Assembly (NCBI GenBank): GCA_030407085.1
Contig: CM059584.1
Location: 123,666,501-123,730,500, forward strand
From: Trichopria drosophilae
Taxonomy: Eukaryota > Arthropoda > Insecta > Hymenoptera > Diapriidae
Direction of reading: 5' to 3'
DNA length: 64,000 nt
Part shown: piece by piece, positions 25,501 through 38,624 of the stretch
Position numbering within the stretch: the first letter of the stretch is position 1
Layout of the letters: every line of letters begins with the position of its first letter
Translations under genes and position numbers: made by a program
Notes under the pieces: generated by a model
Seen by the model: the letters and a program-made list of their open reading frames with translations, nothing else
Told to the model about the DNA's origin: nothing
Databases searched by the model: none

Positions 25501-27940
25501 AGATTACCTGCAGTCTCTCCGCATCAGAATATATACGTTCTAATCCATTGCTCTGGCACGCTATGCTATGAACTGCAAGGGCGAATCCCGTGTAAAGTGT
25601 ATTCAGAAGCCACAGAACGTGCGTATTAATGTGCAATGCGTTTACATCTCCATATAGTCCTTTCTCATACTAACTTCTTAATTCCCAGAATATTCCTGCT
25701 CACGTTTCTGTTGGAAAGTATTGTTACATATACGATTTCATTTCCAAATATGAATTAAATGCCTTAGTTTGCAAGATGCCCTAGATTCAAATTACATCAG
25801 TGCAATCCGAACAATGGTAATAGTATGGAATATGGACTAACTTCATTATACTACTACCAAATTGTAATAAAGTTACTTTTCTGATAATAGATTAAATGTG
25901 CTTAGTAATATCCATATATAAAACAGAATAAGACTGTAAACTAAACAAAACATTTCAATAATAAGAAATTTTTGTTTTTGGATATACTTAAGGTACAGTT
26001 TTTGTACATAATTTAAGATGTCTTTTTATATTATGTTCCTACCTTTGTACAAATTCAGGACCACCAAATAAAAAAAAAGAAATATATCGCTGAAATCATT
26101 TCCTATCTAATTCTCTATACAATTTGCGTTAGCAAACATCATAAAGTGGAACATATGGAGTGGTATATATGTCATTGTGTCAAGACTTACAATTTAAGGT
26201 TCTTTGAATATCTATTGATCAGTTTAGTGTGCTTTTCGAAAAGTTATTTAACACAGAGCTGATATGTATTTTAATTGATTAAAAAACAGGAATCGTTATG
26301 GCCCACTACGTTGTTTGCTTTCATCATTGCTAATAGTTCTATTTCATAGTGGTTCCAAATGTTCGTGAATAATAAGAGTTAATCAAATTCAGTATTTTTT
26401 TAAATCTATCCGCCATATTAATTCGTCCAGTTTTTTTCCTTGTTGAATGACGTCAAAATCCTTCAATTAAAAAGTTACTAAAGAATACCATCACTTTCTG
26501 ACAGTTCTTTTCATATTTAAAGACTCTCTCTCTTCGCGGTCATATTCAATGCGCCATTTTCAATTAACTTTCTTAGGTTTTATTTGGTGGTTTTTTAAAC
26601 TTATCAGGATGTGAAATTATTCGACAATAAATGAAAATTGAAACAAAATTGAACACAAATGAAGTCTTTTTCAGATATATGCATTATATATATGCATATA
26701 TGTTTTCGATCTGTTTTTATATATTCGTAATTGCGAATGACTTCAAATGAAACAAGAAAACAATTAAATGAGTATGACTTCCTTTTATGGAGGTTCGGCA
26801 GAAACTGTAAAAAATGCGCCGTTTAAAAATTGGCATATCTTAGCCACCACGGAACTAACGATCGAATGGAAAGACAAAGATCGTTAATTTTTTGAGAGTG
26901 TAATAACAGTTAGTATTAGAAACTATGCAGAGCTATATATAATTATTGTTTAATGTAGGTTTTAAATAACAAGTAATGGAATACTTTAATTGCCAAAGAT
27001 CCAATTTTAGTACCGGGCGAAGTTTCAATAGACCGTACTCGTTAATTTTCTAAATACATGTCTGACCATGCGTACTGTAACTACTTAGATGAAGCGTGAT
27101 CTTGTAAGCCCTCTGGTCATATGAGAAATGTTGTGATCGGCTATAGTAAAGAAAACACGTTGTTTTAGAGGATACATTATTACATGATAAGAGAGTTTTT
27201 GTAGTGAAATCAAAAGGTGACAATGCAGCAATGCGACAATGCAATAGTGCCTAGACTATATCTGCAAATTTATTGTCTCCAGCCATAATCATGTTATACT
27301 TCCACTTTATTCCATTTTTACTAAAAAATGTGATTCTTTCATAAACATAAATAATCGCGGAGTCAAAACAACACATCTTATAGCCAAGTGTTGCCTCTAC
27401 GTAGCATTTTAATTCCAAGGTAACAAGCATGAAATATAATATACTCTCCGGTTCTTATGTCAGCAACAACCGGAGTAAATAAATAGTTTCCGTTATGATT
27501 TCACGTAACAATATTCTGCAGTGATTCTGTGAAAACGTTTGCCTTAAAAAACTTTTAGATTTTTGGTGATTTAGTTAGACTTCAGTACCCTAGAATAGCA
27601 ATATTGTGCAACTACAGTAAGACATTTAGTTTAAAGTATGTGATTAAAAATCTATGCTTTTCTAGCAATACTTTCAGTAATAGAGTCTTATTTTTTAAAC
27701 TTCTCTGTAAAATAGGAAAGAACGGCCATTTCCTACTACAGTTGAAGTCACAAAGGAGGATGCCCACAAGTATAAGTGATTGCCGCCCTTGAGATAGAAC
27801 CTCCAAAACTAATAAATTCCGGTAGAGTATGATGAGAACTAACAAATAATGGCAAATTCGATTGTTTTATGTTGCGAGAAAGTTTAAAAAAACGCTTTTA
27901 AAGCCGCTGGTTATGCATAGGAAAATGAAGTAATTTCGAT
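22586..27940. other. AT-rich non-coding sequence
   Basis: No gene is supported. A small GC-richer patch at 25480-25640 is open on the minus strand but matches nothing I know. Palindromic TATATGCATATA words lie near 26676-26702. A TGACGTCA word lies at about 26448, by itself not evidence of regulation. Confidence 0.45.
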
Positions 27941-27975
27941 AGTAATAGGCCGCACTTTGTGTTATTCACAGTAGG

Positions 27976-28180
27976 TGCGGACTGTTACTACTTAGATTCC
28001 AGCATTTTTCTATATATAATCCGAGACTTCGACAACCATTTTTTGAACTTTCTCAAATGATGAAACAATCGAATTTTCCATAAGGTCTCAGTTCTCATCA
28101 TACTCTACGCAAATTTATCAATTTGGAAGGTTTCATCTCGAGGGGAGAAATTACTTATACTCGTGGGATCCACTTTTGAG
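27976..28180 (+). repeat. Dispersed ~200 bp repeat, copy 2
   Basis: GTGCGGACTGTTACTACTTA, GTTCTCATCATAC, AAGGTTTCAT and GAAATTACTTATACTCGTGGG occur in the same order and spacing as in the copy at 3561-3765. Identity is moderate, so these are not recent duplicates. Confidence 0.65.
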
Positions 28181-28359
28181 AATCTAAGCATCAACAGTTC
28201 AAATATTTTTACGTTGCTAAAAAATATACCATAACTTACCACGCATCGTGATAGCTTCAACAAGACCTTAGATTTTCATAACAATAAATCACTTGGTACT
28301 TATAGTTTATTGCTAGCAGCTCGCTAAGTAAATTCAACAAGTAATCTAGCTCTTAATTA

Positions 28360-28870
28360 CAAATTTGATACATATTGTAGTGCAGCGAACAAATTAGAGC
28401 TTTGATGCATTACTAGTGATAATGCTATCTGAGTGCTAATGTCAATGTACATAGCGACCGACCACCTAAAGCAGGAATACATTTGAGTGAGACGGCAGCT
28501 GTGATACCGAGTCCGAGTAGCAGACATTGCGTGGTTTCCAGATGATGACAACTATACCGCTCGCACTAGGGAGCACGAAATGTTACGAAGAGGTTACCAC
28601 GGAAACGCGAACGACTATGACTCGACGGTGCGAGGTGGCAATTTCACCGAGATGATGCCCTTTACTGTTAGACGTAATGGTAGTTAATGACCTAAGATTA
28701 GGCCCCAGTTCAGCAACCAAAGTCTTCGATCCCTCCACCAGGTCGTGCAGCACTGCGTACGCGAGAGCTTTAATAATACGTGAAGTCGAGCTTTTACGTG
28801 AGGTGAAACTCGATTCTGGCACAATTTCACACGAACCATTCGTTCATACTTCTAAGAACATTTAGCGCGA
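28360..28870. other. GC-richer island, no recognisable gene
   Basis: Composition is clearly more balanced than on either side, and frames are open on both strands (28583-28822 minus, 28677-28865 plus). The products are compositionally unremarkable and match no family I know. It may be an unrecognised exon or a regulatory element of the host gene. Confidence 0.3.
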
Positions 28871-29581
28871 TATCACCTTTTATAGCCCAATTTATTATTT
28901 TTGAAAATTACGAGATTTATCTGGCGGATCATAGATAATGCGACTTTCATTCCATACTGAAAATCTTTTAGTTTGGTCTATGATATATTATCGGGAAAGT
29001 GGCATTAATTCTTAATGTTACCATGTCCGGCACATATAGTTGATGACTTTGTAAATCATTCTCACTATTATATCGTTGTCGATATTATACTGCATAGCCG
29101 GTTAATCAAATTGGCACCTTCTCCCGGTTAGCTTTCCATTTTTCTTCCGACTGGTATAAGAGTAGTTGTGATTGATTTCTACTGTATTTCTATTATATTT
29201 TCTTATTTAATGATATGGGAACTACAATTTTTTTATTACTGGTTCTTGAAATCGGCATACCAATAGAGAATCAGATAAGTAGTTGACAAAATAACACCTC
29301 TCGAAATGCATCAAAAGAAAATACTGAAAACGACAGTTCATTTCGTGCACAGATTTTTCCCATTATGAAGAAGATGAATTTTGGAAATACATTTTTAGAA
29401 AATTGTCTAGACCTTTGGACAGTTTGTTGTGAGATTATGTAATAAAGCGAATAATACAGCTTGATATAATATTCGTTACGAAAGTAACGTTTAATGTTTT
29501 TCTTGACCGCTTTTAAGTAAATATTAAGAATTAGATTAATTTCTTGGTATGTACGGTCCTTTTACTTAAATAAACAATTAA
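28871..29581. other. AT-rich non-coding sequence
   Basis: Nothing recognisable. Confidence 0.5.
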
Positions 29582-29609
29582 TAAATCATAAATCATAAAT
29601 CATAAATCA
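29582..29609 (+). repeat. Four tandem copies of TAAATCA
   Basis: TAAATCA is repeated four times without a mismatch. Confidence 0.95.
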
Positions 29610-30000
29610 AATACATGGGTTGACGATTGCAACCACTAAGTGTGTCGTAAAGTAAACTTAATTGAGCATTGCCGGGATTTGCAGTATAACCGCTCAGACC
29701 TTTTGATTTTACTGTTCGGAATATAAGGAATTTTAGTGATTTGACTATTAATAGGTTCTGTGTCCCTCTAGCGGTGATACAGCTTGATACTTCATCATAA
29801 ATGACAAGAGTAAACGTTGTCCTAACATGCGTAGCATAATCCGATTTACACAGCTCAAAGTAGTTACGAAATTCATCAGGTCCTTAAACTAAAATACGGT
29901 CGCCAATCTGACACAAAATTTATTCATAGCCTGATCAAAAACCTGAAAATCCGATCTGGAACAACTTTCTTCGTGGGAGTGAAGCAAGGACCGAAGCTTC
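29610..30000. other. Non-coding sequence
   Basis: Nothing recognisable. Confidence 0.4.
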
Positions 30001-30480
30001 TAAAAGTAAACGTCACGTTTCCTGCGCATAAGGTGGCTCATATGTTAGAAACGCAATCTGTGTATGTATATGCACTTGGTATTTACGCAAGGTTGCTTGT
30101 GCGCTGTCTCGGCAAATTTAGCTAAAAACAACTTTGCCGCCGGCAGAGATGCTGGTGCCAGTGCACTTGCACGGCAGAAGAAGTGGGCTACCCCTGCGGC
30201 TGTCGAATGAAATTGCATCTTGGATTTCAATATAGCGCGTGCGCACATTTCATATTTCAACCTTAAAATGCCTCCAGCGAAAATCCAGTATTACTTCCGG
30301 CCATAAGCCGCGAAACTTGCCTTCTTCTTTCTTCCCTTTTCTTCCTTCTTATACCTAGATGCTATTCCTATTCTATCTTCCATTCGTTCCCTTTCTGTTC
30401 ACCCTAATACCTACCTTTCAAACTCCCACTTTCTTGCATTGCACTTACCACCGTCTTTCCTTGAGACTCCGTTACTACTG
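30001..30480. other. GC-richer island followed by a pyrimidine-rich tract
   Basis: 30045-30260 is open on the minus strand but the product has no family resemblance. From about 30316 to 30350 the + strand is almost all C and T (CTTCTTTCTTCCC-type words), and pyrimidine bias continues to about 30440. Confidence 0.4.
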
Positions 30481-33400
30481 ATCGTAGATAATTCTCATAA
30501 TAAGGGCTTTGAATACGCTAGGGGAAATATTTTTAAAAATTATGGGTATAAAAAATTAGATAAATTTAGTTCCGTTAATATTTGCGCGATTGATGATTTG
30601 GCTTGACGCAATACACAATGGAAAATCTTAATGAAAGGTAATAAAATTAAAGCATATTTTTATTGTTAGTTCGGATTACAATCCTTATGAATGTATATGT
30701 TTTTACTAAGATTATTTATTTATAATTATCCATATGCTTATGTTCAAGACGAACATTATCTAAAACTCTTATATGGAATAGAGATGCATCATTCTAAACA
30801 TGATCTCAGCTGTAGATCATTACCCCATTCAGATCGTCAATGCTGTACCATTATTAAGTAGTAGTAGCCATTTAGGTAGGACTGGTATCTTACGAACATG
30901 AATCTCCTTTTATGCCAATATTTTATCCCTATCTGAAGTTGCGATTAGTTTTCGAAAGTATAACTCAGAAGTTTCTTTTTATGGTGACATCGAAACATTT
31001 ATAAATACTGTAATTTTATTCAAATGTTGTGTATTACGACCTGTTTCGTCGTGAATGGTCCTGAAATATTGCGAAAAATAATGTTCCTTAGGGGTTTAAG
31101 GCCATATTACTTAGACATTGGACATAATAAAAAAGCATTCATTTTTATTATTAGACTTACTAAACTCGGTGCCTTCAAATGAATAGAAATTATCCGAATT
31201 TAGGTTCATAATCACTCTTAGATTTTAAGGCACTCTTGATTATATTTTTTTATTGATAACAATTTATCGAATACTAAACACATGAAAAGTGATATTAAAT
31301 GTAAATAATCAAGCTCTGCTCATTAAATACTAGTTTGGAGAAGCTGAAGATAAACATAGTATTGCTTTTCCAAGTATTCCGTAAAGCAGTTATAGCTTCC
31401 CTAATACTAATTACAAACTCGACTCAATTTATACGTGAATAACTGACAACTGAAAGTATAATCATTAATTATTATTACTGCTTTAACTTAACTGACGAGC
31501 GGAAAGAGCGTAATTAAAAGAAGCGAGAATTTCCACCAGTTAATTTCTCCCTGGAAAACTAGAATAAAGTTGACGCTTTGAAGAGTTGGAAAAGTTTGCA
31601 ATCAAAATTACTGGCAAACTCGCCGCATCGATTTCACAATCTACCTTTATCCTAATACATCGATATATAATCGATTCGCGTGAAGTTGATTGTTGAAAAG
31701 TTTGCATCCCTTCGAAATTCTTGGAACCTTCGTTATAATAATGCTTGAACCAGGTAAACTTCGAGCGTCTCATTGTATATTGAGCAAACGAGACTTCAAG
31801 AAAACCGTAAAAAGAGTTGGGTGTATAATTACTTGGCTATCTTAGAAACTTTGCAAAAGCAGTGTTATTTTGAAATTGCCACTGACTCTCGAAAGAAATG
31901 ATAAATAGAAAGTTGCTATTATAATATATTGAATCGTAATCGATATTCCATTGCCTTTGAAGAATAATTACATACAATTCATTATAAGAGGCAACAAATT
32001 ATGGAACTTGAAGAAATAACGTAAGCATTCAATTGTGATTGAACTTAGGTGTATAAACTTATAATAAGCGGCAAGTTTCGTAATTGCAATCGATGACGAG
32101 CATTATTTAAATACTTATACCTTCTACAAATCTAAAACATATTTGGATTCTAGTAAAATATGATCACATTTAGTCACACATAATAAATCGATTCAAACAA
32201 AGAGAGCACAATTTTCTGTAGTAATGATATATATGATCCTTCAATTGTTTCGTACTGCGTTATACGAGCTTTCAAATATTCGATGTTATGTACGTAATTA
32301 TTAGATTATCATTTAGAAACAAGTTTAATTTATTTAATGAGAATACAAATTAATGTTTGCTAAACGCTTCGTAAATTTCTGTATTTTTACCAGTACAAAA
32401 GAGAGGCATATAATCCTCATTCATCCCAAATAATTTATGATTTAAATGCTGATAAGGCATTAAAATCTCTGTCAAGGATGAACTAAAAAAAAGTTTAATA
32501 CCGCAATCATAATTTAATTCAATTATCGCATACCATTCGTAAAAATTATAATTAATTCAGTATTTTACAGTATATAATTCGTATGGACGATACCTTTTGC
32601 CAACTCACTTTTTTCTTATCAGATTTCACACTTCATGACATTAATTTTACTAGAACTTCATATATTTCCAGGAACGTATAGAAAAGAAACAGGGTTTAAG
32701 CCCTCTACGTTACTTTATCAAATTTAATTATGTTGACAATCTTGAATTCTATTAACATTCTGTCATATATCTGGAACTCTTGGCAAATTACTGAGCAGGG
32801 ACCGGACATCTGCTTGCAGACGAACGGAGCTTTGCGATAGATGCTTCGCAAACATTGCAGTTTGCACAATCACAGTCAGTAGAATCTACGGTTCGGTAAT
32901 TTTTAATGTCTTCTTTGATCCCTGTCAATATCGGAAGGAACAATAATTACTCCCTCATTGTCATTAACCTCTCTGAAGCTATTGGTGATGCACAATCACT
33001 TATTAAGGAGATATATAACTCGAGTTAGTAATAAGTCTATGCTATAAACAACACAATGTTACACATATAATAAAGGACATGGGAGTAAATACCATGTGAT
33101 ATCTCAATTAAAATATGTGCACCTGTTTTGTAACATTCAAATACAGAGTCGATGAAATATGATCAAATTATGAATTCCTTTCGAAAAATATATCGTACGA
33201 AAATGGAAAATTTTATTAGTTTTGAAAACGAAACAGGCAATGTCGCGTCGGTCAAACAGAAATATTGAAGTTGTTTTCGTAAAATTTTTAATTCTCGTGA
33301 TTTTGCGGCCGATTTGAAATTTCAATCCGCTTTTTATTCGTAGTTTACCAGTCTTTGTAGTCATATTTGTTGATCTGTTGGTTTAGTGATGTAACGAGTT

Positions 33401-36400
33401 CTGCATTGAAGCCGATGCATAAGGTATGATAGGTTCCCATTAACACACCGACAGTGACCGGAAATAAAAAGTCGGTTTTACTTTCCACACAGTTCAATAA
33501 CTTTCAAATACTGTCTAAAATCTAAAATTGATTAGTTTATATTAGTTCTTATACAGGCACCTTTAATAAAATTTTATCCACAATTTCTATAAAAGTATTC
33601 CTCCTGGGGTCACAAGTACCATAACTTCATTTATATTTTGTGTATAGGAAAGGATTTAACATAAATATTTTTATTAGTAATTGGATGTGCCTTGACATAA
33701 CATATTTGTTGATAGGAAAATTTTGAAGATAAAATACAAATTAAAATTTTGTAATTTATTAAAATTTAAATTTGACGTATATTTTTATTAAAACAACTTC
33801 GGCTTTATTTGAGCTATTTTATTTTCAAACTCTCAGTTTATTCATAATGAAATTCATTATAATAAAAAAAACGATTAGGAACAAAATGTATATTAAGAAT
33901 TTCAATAAGTCATTCACATTTTAAACACACGGCGTTACCTTTAAATCTTTTGTAGTTTTCACCAAATATAGCCTTGTATATTACACGTCCCGTAAGCCCC
34001 ATTCCGAGACGGAGAGAGAGTTTCAAAAAAATAAAACTTAATCCTCGGTGTTAAACTATATATAAACAGCGTACGTAATACAACGACCCACTCTTGAATT
34101 GAGTCAATGTAGGTAGAACTTTTTCAGTTTTTTTCATTTTCAACCTTGTTTTGTAATTCAGGAATTAAACGCAGAAAATTGTGAGAGTTTTTGGTTGAAA
34201 TTACAAAATATGATACATGTTAGTAATAACGAGAATTGCCTGTAGAAACTATCAAACTATCTTTTTCTGTTGAATAATTTATTAATTTTTCACGATGTTT
34301 AGAAATTATTGTCATTTGACTTTAAGGCAAAGATTCGACATCGACAAACTTTATCATCATCCGAAATATCATCAATTTCTAATATACCAAGAATTATTTA
34401 ATTGAATGTTTTATTTATTTTCTCTTGATCGTTACAGGTCATTGAAGTTTGTACGAACATATGTAACTTTACTGCCAGCACATTAAGTCCATTGCATACT
34501 AAAATGGCATTAAGGGTTGTCAACCTCTTATGCTATTTCTATCACTTTGCATCTGCTCGACATCCGGGTAGCTTACCATTAAAAAATATTAAAGACATAT
34601 TCCAAAGTCTACAAATCATATCCGATAATATAGGAAAAAGCGTTCGTGACATCACTTAAAACAAAATACCCGTCATATCTTTTGACACCAGTCCTACCAT
34701 TACTTTGTCTCACTTTACTGAAAGTTTTTATTTTTTCTTTGCATTTGTACATTGAAAGAAATTAATAATCTTATCTATCACATATAATTAAGATTTTCTA
34801 CATTTCATACCTCACCACCAGTGAGATTAAAGCTATAATAAATGACATTCTTCCTGGCATCAAAAAAGATTTAATTTTGATTTCATTTGGTTTATGTAAA
34901 GAGCCTCCAGCACAATAAACTATTTCATATTGTTTGAATACGTAAGTAAAATATGGTTTAAGGATGATGCATTAATAATTTTGGCATATAAATCTGATCA
35001 TTTAAAACAATTCCAATAAGTAAATAACACCTATCTGTCAAGGTAAGTAATAAACCTTGCTAATGCCTCAACGAAAGTACTATTCCAATGCAAAGAATCA
35101 TGTTTGTTATTTGTTGATTAAATGTTATGCACAGTTTTTCAATTTTCCTGTATTCCTTTTTTTATTCAATTTCTTCCAATCTGCTCATTTTCCATAACGT
35201 TTTCCACACATATTGTCCTCCCTGAATTTTGACTGTAATGTACTATAAGCTCTTTCAATGAAGGTTTTATTATTATCACATTAAAAATGTATTTAGGCCT
35301 GAAATAATTAATCGGTAATAAATTTACATTAAAAAGTTAATTATTTGGGTCTCTTCGTAACTCTTATAGCACACCCGAATACTCAGCGTAAGGAATGACT
35401 GATTTCCATTTTTCTGGTGTGAACTTCGTTTTCAAATTCCTTTTTATTGATATATAGGATTTAAAAATTGTTTAAGTTTATTAAGAGAAGTGAAATTTGA
35501 CGTTAAAATTTAGTACATCTAAAACAAATTCAAGTGAAATGTTGGAGGAATCGAATTGGTACCCAATTTGTACCTTTTATTTATTAAGCATTTTCTCGGA
35601 TTACAAGTTATGATATTTGATGCAATCAAATTTTTTCATGCTCATGAAAATCTGGCATAACTCGACGCAAGGTTATACGTAATTTTGAGAATAAATTAGA
35701 GAAGATATATGAGGACAAATTGTGTAATTTTTCATTCATTTTATTGTTCAGCATATTTTATATTTATTTATTTTTCTTTTATATTGTAATTAGTTTGCTA
35801 AGAGCATTTAATACTATGATTTGAATTGGTTCAAATCTACTGTTCCTTAGAAAACTAATTATATATGTCTTGAATAACATTAAAAACATTAAAGCGTATA
35901 CTACAATTAGAGAAAAATGCCTCAATTTGTCGCCATTGTATCTCTTTCAATTTCGCGTAAAAATGACCCTATAACCTGGATTTGAGTTATGCTCGAATCT
36001 CAAAAGCTTGAAAAAAATTGATTGGAACAAATCGCATAACTTCAAAATAAGAGATAATGCTAATGAAAAAAAAAGGTCCAAATTGATCACCGGTTCGACT
36101 TTTCGAACACTTCCAAAGCAAGGTCTCAGAGCCCTACATCATGAATTTCTTTGGGCAGATTTCTTATCGATTAACAAGTCAAGGATAAATTCGTTACTTG
36201 ATCTTGCAGTAACAGATTTTCAATCGTCAGAAGAGATAACAGATTTAAGCCACCGAATGTTGAAGAAGGATAAAAATATTTTCTACGGAGGATGTTTTCT
36301 TTCATTTCGGCGTTGATGCAGATCTTTTAAATTATAATAAATATTTAAAAATTCGAAATCAAAATACATTATATATTTATATAATAATATAATTAATGTT

Positions 36401-37140
36401 CATTAAAAATAATTAAATTTAAGAAACTATAATTGAAATCTAATGACGTTGTATAAAATCATTTTAATGCATTTTATTGACCGAGCTTATAACCGAATTA
36501 AATTTAAATTAAAGGTATATTAGACTTTCGATGTCTCTTACGTACGTACATGCTTGCTATTTAAAACAGTATATTGTTTTATTTATCTTATTAAGTTTAA
36601 TATTTGTATAGCAACTACACGTAATCTTACTTTGATAGTTAAGAAACCTGGTTAATTCAATGATATAGCACTTCTGTATTGAGCATGATATCATTTACTA
36701 ATATAACTGAATCTCTGTGCCAGTTTAACGCGGATTCCTTGTTATTTCAATAATTTTCTATACTCTTAACTAAGCAAAATTCATATTTTTATAACAGTGA
36801 GGTTATCCAGCTGACCTAAGAAGGAATCTTTGTTATTTTAGAAAAAGATATTTCTTGCTGATTATAGAAAAATTAAATTCTTATAACTTTTCTAAGAAAT
36901 AACTAAAAAACCAAATCATAGTTTGTCTATTATTTAATAAACCGTTCTCACATTTAACACTGTATCCACGGAGTTAGAAAAACATATTAACTTCCAATCG
37001 ATTCTATTATTCTACTACTTCAGAATTCGTTCCGAAAACTAAACTCTTATGAATCGCATTACAAGTTCAGCCAAATGTTTCTTCTGAATACTTGAGAACT
37101 CGTTCAATAAGAGAAACGTATTGGGAGGGTGAAGAATCGA
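30481..37140. other. AT-rich non-coding sequence, probably intronic or 5' of the receptor exon
   Basis: No exon could be recognised on either strand. GC-richer patches occur near 32790-32900 and the frame at 36008-36316 starts only at TTG; neither resembles a protein family. Confidence 0.45.
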
Positions 37141-37819
37141 GAAAGTAGTGTATAAATCTTTGTAGGGGATAATGGGGATGCAATTGGCCATAAATATTGC
37201 AGATCACTATCGCGAAAATGATACGGCATCCGCGCTGAAACAGCGGAATATCACATTTTGGGGAACGGTTCGCCTAACTACTTTTGAATTCCATTATTTT
37301 CTTCTCGTAAACACAGCGGCAGCATCTGGCGTATACGAGGGATTCCTGCATTTATATTCTACCGGCACGACTCACGCATCCGGTATGGGACACCGTAGTG
37401 GTGGTCCCAGGTAAACTTCGAATACGTGAGATCTCTTCGAAAATCGCTACTTTCGAGGCTCCGCAAATGCAACCCGAAGTGCATTCTTCGGCTTTATACC
37501 TTAACCGAACTTTTATTAAAGGTCATCGAATTTCGGTTTTATGGCTGGGAATTTACGACTGTTGGACACGAATTTCTATCAATTGTTATAGTAGCGTATC
37601 ATTATGTATATATTATTAATCCTTATAGTCGTGTTTTTGGCACTGTACATATCAATACTTAAATCCGCATATGACTGAATCGACGAAACTCATGAATTAC
37701 GTAGTCTTTTGCCGAATAAGAATAGCACGTCCGGCATAAAGATAAAAGTATTCTATAGCTCTAGATATCGTAAAATTCAAATCGTATCAATGACGGTTGG
37801 CATTTTATTTGCGTTTCAG
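37141..37819. other. GC-richer sequence upstream of the receptor exon
   Basis: This contains a stretch at 37317-37410 with an acceptor-like start and a donor-like end (see findings) but with no receptor similarity. The rest is consistent with intron. Confidence 0.4.
37801..37819 (+). other. 3' splice site of the receptor exon
   Basis: A T-rich stretch runs directly into TTTCAG, with the exon starting immediately after. The protein similarity begins at this point in the only frame that continues open through the exon. Confidence 0.88.
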
Positions 37820-38004
37820 TGTGCCACCTGCTGAAAACCGGCGTCGCCGCTATTTTTGGACCACAGAGCTCCCACACGGCGTCACACGTGCAGAGTATTT
37901 GTGACACGATGGAAATTCCACACTTGGAGACTCGATGGGACTACCGACTCAAAAGGGAAGGATGTCTCGTCAACCTCTATCCGCACCCTTCGGCGCTCTC
38001 CAAG
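37820..38004 (+). CDS. Internal exon of a kainate-type ionotropic glutamate receptor (amino-terminal domain)
   Basis: This is one internal exon of a ligand-gated glutamate receptor subunit, a plasma-membrane cation channel of synapses. It follows a pyrimidine-rich tract ending in AG at 37818-37819 and is followed by GTACGTGAG at 38005, a near-consensus donor after AAG. It supplies two bases of a split codon (V if the previous exon ends in G), then 61 codons beginning CHLLKTGVAAIFGPQS and ending NLYPHPSALSK. From family knowledge, GVAAIFGP, HVQSIC and PH-x-x-TRWD are hallmarks of the kainate-receptor amino-terminal (periplasmic-binding-protein-like) domain, which drives subunit assembly; this is the segment between the first strands of its upper lobe. 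The exon starts in phase 1 and ends in phase 0. The pore and ligand-binding domains are not in this exon. The frame also reads on through the donor to a stop shortly after, but that tail has no family resemblance. The subfamily within the insect kainate group is not decided. Confidence 0.93.
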
Positions 38005-38013
38005 GTACGTGAG
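38005..38013 (+). other. 5' splice site of the receptor exon
   Basis: GTACGTGAG follows AAG. The receptor similarity stops here, so this is the expected donor. Confidence 0.88.
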
Positions 38014-38624
38014 AATCGTTGAAATTCTATTCAACCCGCCTCGATGGCAGTAATAAAAACCCTGTACGGCGTCGGGTTGAATTTCTTGAAAATTTCGTAT
38101 CCGGCGAACATAACCTCTCATTATGCAGTTCGTGCCTGCGCCGCAACGATGTTTATAGAGATAATCAGCGCTTCCCAGTAACGGCGTACCTACTGAGGAA
38201 AATTTGTAAAGTTTCGCGGAATGATTTTATGAATTTCGTAAAAGTTGTCCAGCGTAGAACCGTTATTACCATTGCGCCATCGAATTGCGCGAGGTCTTGC
38301 TCGGCTGCGGAAGTAGGTAAGGTAAAAAAAGAGAGACGTCGCATCCGGAAAAGAGGATGAGAGTTTCTACATTACTGCACGATGCTCCTAACAACTCTTT
38401 CAATATTTGCATTCGCAAATACCGACTTGGCGACACTGCCGTCGCCTTAGAGTGCAAATATTTGCCGCGCGATGAGAATCATTCCGATTTAATATAATAT
38501 AATATCGCAATTTAGTCCGTTGACTGCTACGACTTCGTGAATGCTTTAGTAGGAGCCTATGCGATGATGTAAAACCACTGTACTAACGTTAAACTAATGT
38601 GACATTTTATAAAAAGCTAATATT
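38005..38624 (+). other. Start of the intron after the receptor exon
   Basis: The GC-richer composition continues for about 450 bp past the donor and several overlapping frames are open, but none resembles the next part of the receptor. Confidence 0.6.

Noticed and set aside
25508..25572. Possible 65 bp minus-strand mini-exon (CCCTTGCAG before, CTGCAG|GTAAT after)
   Set aside because: Splice-like words this short are common by chance and the translation matches nothing known.
26446..26455. TGACGTCA word as a cAMP response element
   Set aside because: A single 8 bp word in non-coding DNA with no promoter context is not evidence.
38019..38360. Open frame just after the receptor exon as the next receptor segment
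   Set aside because: It overlaps the donor region in a different frame and shows none of the residues expected after this part of the domain.
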